NCBI RefSeq assembly: GCF_000160695.1
Contig: NZ_GG694006.1
Coordinates: 324,547 to 388,546, forward strand
Direction: 5' to 3'
DNA from: Centipeda flueggei ATCC 43531
Lineage (GTDB): Bacteria > Bacillota > Negativicutes > Selenomonadales > Selenomonadaceae
Length of the DNA stretch: 64,000 nucleotides
Shown in pieces: positions 61,516-64,000 of the stretch (positions within the stretch are counted from its first letter, which is position 1; every line of letters starts with the position of its first letter). The notes under the pieces were generated by a model, which saw only the letters and a program-made list of their open reading frames with translations, did not search any database and was not told where the DNA came from. The translations under genes were made by a program, and so were the position numbers.

Positions 61516-61773
61516 TTATTTTTCTTCCAGAAGCTGCACGAGCTCATCGTAGTCGCGCCGCAGCTGCTCATGCTCGTCCAACAGCTGCAGGACGGTGAGT
61601 ACAGCAATGCGCTGGACGTCGAAGCTGCGTGCTTTTTTAGCCATCTCCTTGATGCGTCGGTCACATTCTGCCGCGAGATGCTTTAGGCGGTCGGGTTCGT
61701 CGGTCTTGAGCTGATAGGTCTGCCCGAACATCTCAACGACGACCCTTTGTGTCGTCTTTTTTTCCTCTGTCAT
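61516..61773 (-). CDS. zapA: ZapA-like FtsZ-associated cell-division protein
   Basis: 85 residues. N-terminal globular part (RVVVEMFGQTYQLKTDEPDR, LKHLAAECDRRIKEMAKKAR) and a C-terminal coiled coil (AVLTVLQLLDEHEQLRRDYD, ELVQLLEEK), the size and plan of ZapA. It bundles FtsZ filaments. 15 bases after pheT on the same strand; pheT-zapA adjacency is usual in Firmicutes. Confidence 0.85.
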   Translation of the reverse strand: MTEEKKTTQRVVVEMFGQTYQLKTDEPDRLKHLAAECDRRIKEMAKKARSFDVQRIAVLTVLQLLDEHEQLRRDYDELVQLLEEK

Positions 61774-61788
61774 GGCCCTTCACCGCCT

Positions 61789-64000
61789 TTATCCACGAAG
61801 CTGTGCATGAAGCTGTTCCTCAACCGCCTGCAGGATCGCGGCGAATGCAGCATCCACTTCCTCATCGGTCAACGTCTTGTCATCGGACTGGAAGTGCAGA
61901 TGGAACGCCATGCTCTTCTTACCTTCCCCGACCTGTTTCCCTGCGTAGATATCAAAGAGTGTTGCATGACGGAAGTACTTTCCGCCCTTCTTCGCAATGA
62001 CGCGCTCGATCTCTGCCGTCGTAAGATCAGCATCCACGATAATGGCAAGATCACGTGCCGATGCCGGATACTTCGGCAGTGGCTTGATCGTGCTCTTTTT
62101 CCTGCGATAGCGCAGCAGTGTCTCCGCATCCATCTCAAAGACATAAACGTTCTGTCCAATACCGAAGTTTGCTGCGACCGTCGGATGAATTTCACCAAGA
62201 ACCGCAATCACGTCGCGCCCCTTCTTGAAAAAAGCGGTCTTGCCGGGGTGCATGGCAAAATGCTCACCGCGTTCCACAGTATATTTCTGTACACCGATGA
62301 CGGTAAGGAAGCGTTCCAGGACTCCCTTGGCATCGTAGAAATCTACCACAGTATTATCTGTATCCCATGCAATGGGACTGCGCCGCCCCGTGAGAAGACC
62401 TGCCGCCTTCAGCTTTTCCTCCGCGAGTTCCGTCAGGGGCAATGCCTTTGGGAAGAAGACAGGGGCAATGTCAAAGAGGCGCAAATCAAGATTCTTTCGG
62501 GCAACGTTGCGTGCCGCATTTTCAAGAATGCTCGTCAGGAGTGTTGTACGGACAAGCGGATACTCATCGGTCAGCGGGTTCATGATAGGAATTGCCCGAC
62601 GAAGAGGGCTGTCCATCGGTACGCAGAGTTTATCCAGAGCCGTTTCACTCGTAAAGCTGAACGAAAGTTCCTCGGTCATGCCGAGGGAGGCAAAGGTCTC
62701 GCGCATGGTATCGACAAACGCCTGCATCTCACTGACCGATCCCTGCAGAACTGCCCCCGACGGCATCTTCGATGCGATGTTGTCAAAGCCGTAGAGCCGC
62801 GCAACCTCCTCCGAGATGTCCTCCATCAGCGTCACGTCTCCGCGCCATGAGGGAACGACGACGCGATAGGTCTCACCCCCCTGCTCCTCGATGGTAAAAC
62901 CGAGGGAGCGCAGTGCCGATGCCATCCACTCGCCCGGGATGTGCGCGCCGATGCGCTCCGCGACGGCGCGCACACTGAACGTGAGCACGGTCGGGACGCG
63001 CGGTGCCGGATATATGTCAATCGTCCCCTCTGCTGCTGTACACGCCCCCATCTCTGCGAGGAGCTGTGCGGCACGCGTCACAGCACGAATGGTCTCCGTC
63101 TCATCTACGCCGCGCTCAAAGCGTCCAGAAGCCTCAGAGTGCAGCCCAATGCGCCGCGCCGTACGTCGAATGGTCGCTCCATGAAAGGACGCCGCCTCGA
63201 GGACGACAGCCGTGGTGGCATCTGTGACCTCGGAAATGAGTCCGCCCATGATGCCGGCGAGCCCTGTGGGCTTCTCACTGTCGGCAATGACGAGCTCATC
63301 CCCGACGGCGATGCGGTTTGAATCATCCAGCGTATGGAGCTGCTCCCCTGCGTGTGCGCGCCGCGCCGTCAGCGTATGTCCTGCGATACGGTCGTAGTCG
63401 TACGCGTGGAGGGGCTGTCCCAGCTCCAGCATGACAAAGTTCGTCACGTCGACGACATTGTTGATCGAGCGGATGCCCGCACCGCGCAGACGATCCACCA
63501 TCCATGCGGGCGTGGGTGCGACCTTCACATCGCGCAGGACACGCGCGGAGAAACGGCGGCACAGCTCCTTGTCGTCGATGTGAATGGAGACGAGATCCGC
63601 AGCGCGTACGCCCGCCGATTCCTGCACCTCAATCGACGGCATACGCAGCTTCCTGCCAGTCAGCGCGGCGACTTCCCGTGCAATGCCGATCACACTGAAG
63701 CAGTCCGCACGGTTGGCCGTCAGCTCAAACTCGAGCACCACATCGTCAAGGCCGAGCACCTGCGCCGCAGGAATCCCCACAGGCGTATCGGGCGGCAGAA
63801 TGTAGATGCCGTGCACCTGTTCATCAGGCAGTCCCTCGATATCCATCGCGAGCTCCCCCGCAGAGCACATCATTCCGTTGGATACGACACCGCGAAGCTT
63901 CCCCTTTGAGATCTTCTTCCCGTCGGGAAGGACAGCACCGACCATGGCAACGGGAACCACATTTCCCTCACGCACATTCTGTGCACCTGTTACAATCTGG
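61789..64000 (-). CDS. pheT: Phenylalanyl-tRNA synthetase beta subunit, N terminus beyond the window
   Basis: The frame is open to the right edge (QIVTGAQNVREGNVVPVAMV), so about 65 residues of the N terminus are missing. Order: tRNA-binding EMAP-like domain (REGNVVPVAMVGAVLPDGKK), B1 core, B3/4 editing domain (IDDKELCRRFSARVLRDVKV, NNVVDVTNFVMLELGQPLHA, GGLISEVTDATTAVVLEAAS), B5 domain (SVRAVAERIGAHIPGEWMAS), the catalytic-like core (ISEEVARLYGFDNIASKMPS) and the C-terminal anticodon-binding FDX-ACB domain (KYPASARDLAIIVDADLTTA, LFDIYAGKQVGEGKKSMAFH). pheS should lie just right of the window. Confidence 0.93.
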   Translation of the reverse strand, partial: QIVTGAQNVREGNVVPVAMVGAVLPDGKKISKGKLRGVVSNGMMCSAGELAMDIEGLPDEQVHGIYILPPDTPVGIPAAQVLGLDDVVLEFELTANRADCFSVIGIAREVAALTGRKLRMPSIEVQESAGVRAADLVSIHIDDKELCRRFSARVLRDVKVAPTPAWMVDRLRGAGIRSINNVVDVTNFVMLELGQPLHAYDYDRIAGHTLTARRAHAGEQLHTLDDSNRIAVGDELVIADSEKPTGLAGIMGGLISEVTDATTAVVLEAASFHGATIRRTARRIGLHSEASGRFERGVDETETIRAVTRAAQLLAEMGACTAAEGTIDIYPAPRVPTVLTFSVRAVAERIGAHIPGEWMASALRSLGFTIEEQGGETYRVVVPSWRGDVTLMEDISEEVARLYGFDNIASKMPSGAVLQGSVSEMQAFVDTMRETFASLGMTEELSFSFTSETALDKLCVPMDSPLRRAIPIMNPLTDEYPLVRTTLLTSILENAARNVARKNLDLRLFDIAPVFFPKALPLTELAEEKLKAAGLLTGRRSPIAWDTDNTVVDFYDAKGVLERFLTVIGVQKYTVERGEHFAMHPGKTAFFKKGRDVIAVLGEIHPTVAANFGIGQNVYVFEMDAETLLRYRRKKSTIKPLPKYPASARDLAIIVDADLTTAEIERVIAKKGGKYFRHATLFDIYAGKQVGEGKKSMAFHLHFQSDDKTLTDEEVDAAFAAILQAVEEQLHAQLRG

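Noticed and set aside
1-64000. CRISPR array, tRNA and rRNA genes
   Set aside because: No regular spaced repeats, no cloverleaf with CCA-type end, and no rRNA-like conserved stretches were found by eye.

Overview
This 64 kb window is chromosomal DNA from a diderm Firmicute of the Negativicutes, most like Selenomonas or Centipeda. The placement is inference. It rests on outer-membrane genes (two-partner secretion transporter, TonB-dependent receptor remnant, ExbB/ExbD/TonB) beside Firmicute-type genes (MreBCD/MinCDE block, YacL-like PIN-TRAM protein, FabK, Tex, ZapA) in GC-rich DNA, with a cobalamin riboswitch and a CobT-family enzyme. No rRNA, tRNA or CRISPR array was seen.

Layout. 1-7.6 kb: 3' end of a contact-dependent inhibition (CDI) locus, with truncated copies of a CdiA conserved region, each followed by a different C-terminal toxin and/or immunity gene, then a CdiB/TpsB outer-membrane transporter. 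7.6-9.0 kb: a graveyard with a serine recombinase tail, a dinJ-yafQ toxin-antitoxin pair broken in both genes, and a comM scrap. 9.0-14.5 kb: a FecBCD-type metal/siderophore/corrinoid ABC importer, an orphan nitrogenase-component-1-like protein and a LysR regulator. 14.8-16.7 kb: a cobalamin riboswitch ahead of a DASS carboxylate transporter. 16.7-23.7 kb: gene scraps (ABC ATPase, comM, acetyltransferase, IS30) mixed with a flavin reductase, an alpha/beta hydrolase, an Asp/Glu racemase-family gene and a divergent MocR regulator/MFS pair; comM itself is truncated.

23.8-29.9 kb: a minus-strand accessory cluster with a WYL regulator, a second decayed WYL gene, an unknown vWA-like protein, a uracil-DNA-glycosylase-like protein, three tandem paralogues of an unrecognised family and a small Cys-rich protein. 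It is the best candidate here for an undescribed system, possibly phage defence, but that is inferred from gene content only. 30-34 kb: a small secreted protein, a MATE exporter and an aldo/keto reductase.

34-64 kb is mostly core genome: trmD-pncB-aroE; a DUF4931 protein with a monofunctional transglycosylase; a large minus-strand morphogenesis operon mreB-mreC-mreD-mrdA-minC-minD-minE-rodA followed by a radical SAM gene; a degenerate SAM decarboxylase homologue; a Fur-family regulator; tex with a CobT-like double-domain protein (possible ArsAB-type fusion); fabK; ispD-ispF with a PIN-TRAM protein; a Fur-boxed iron-uptake locus in which a deletion joins a TonB-dependent receptor 5' end to exbB, then exbD and tonB; and zapA with a partial pheT at the right edge.
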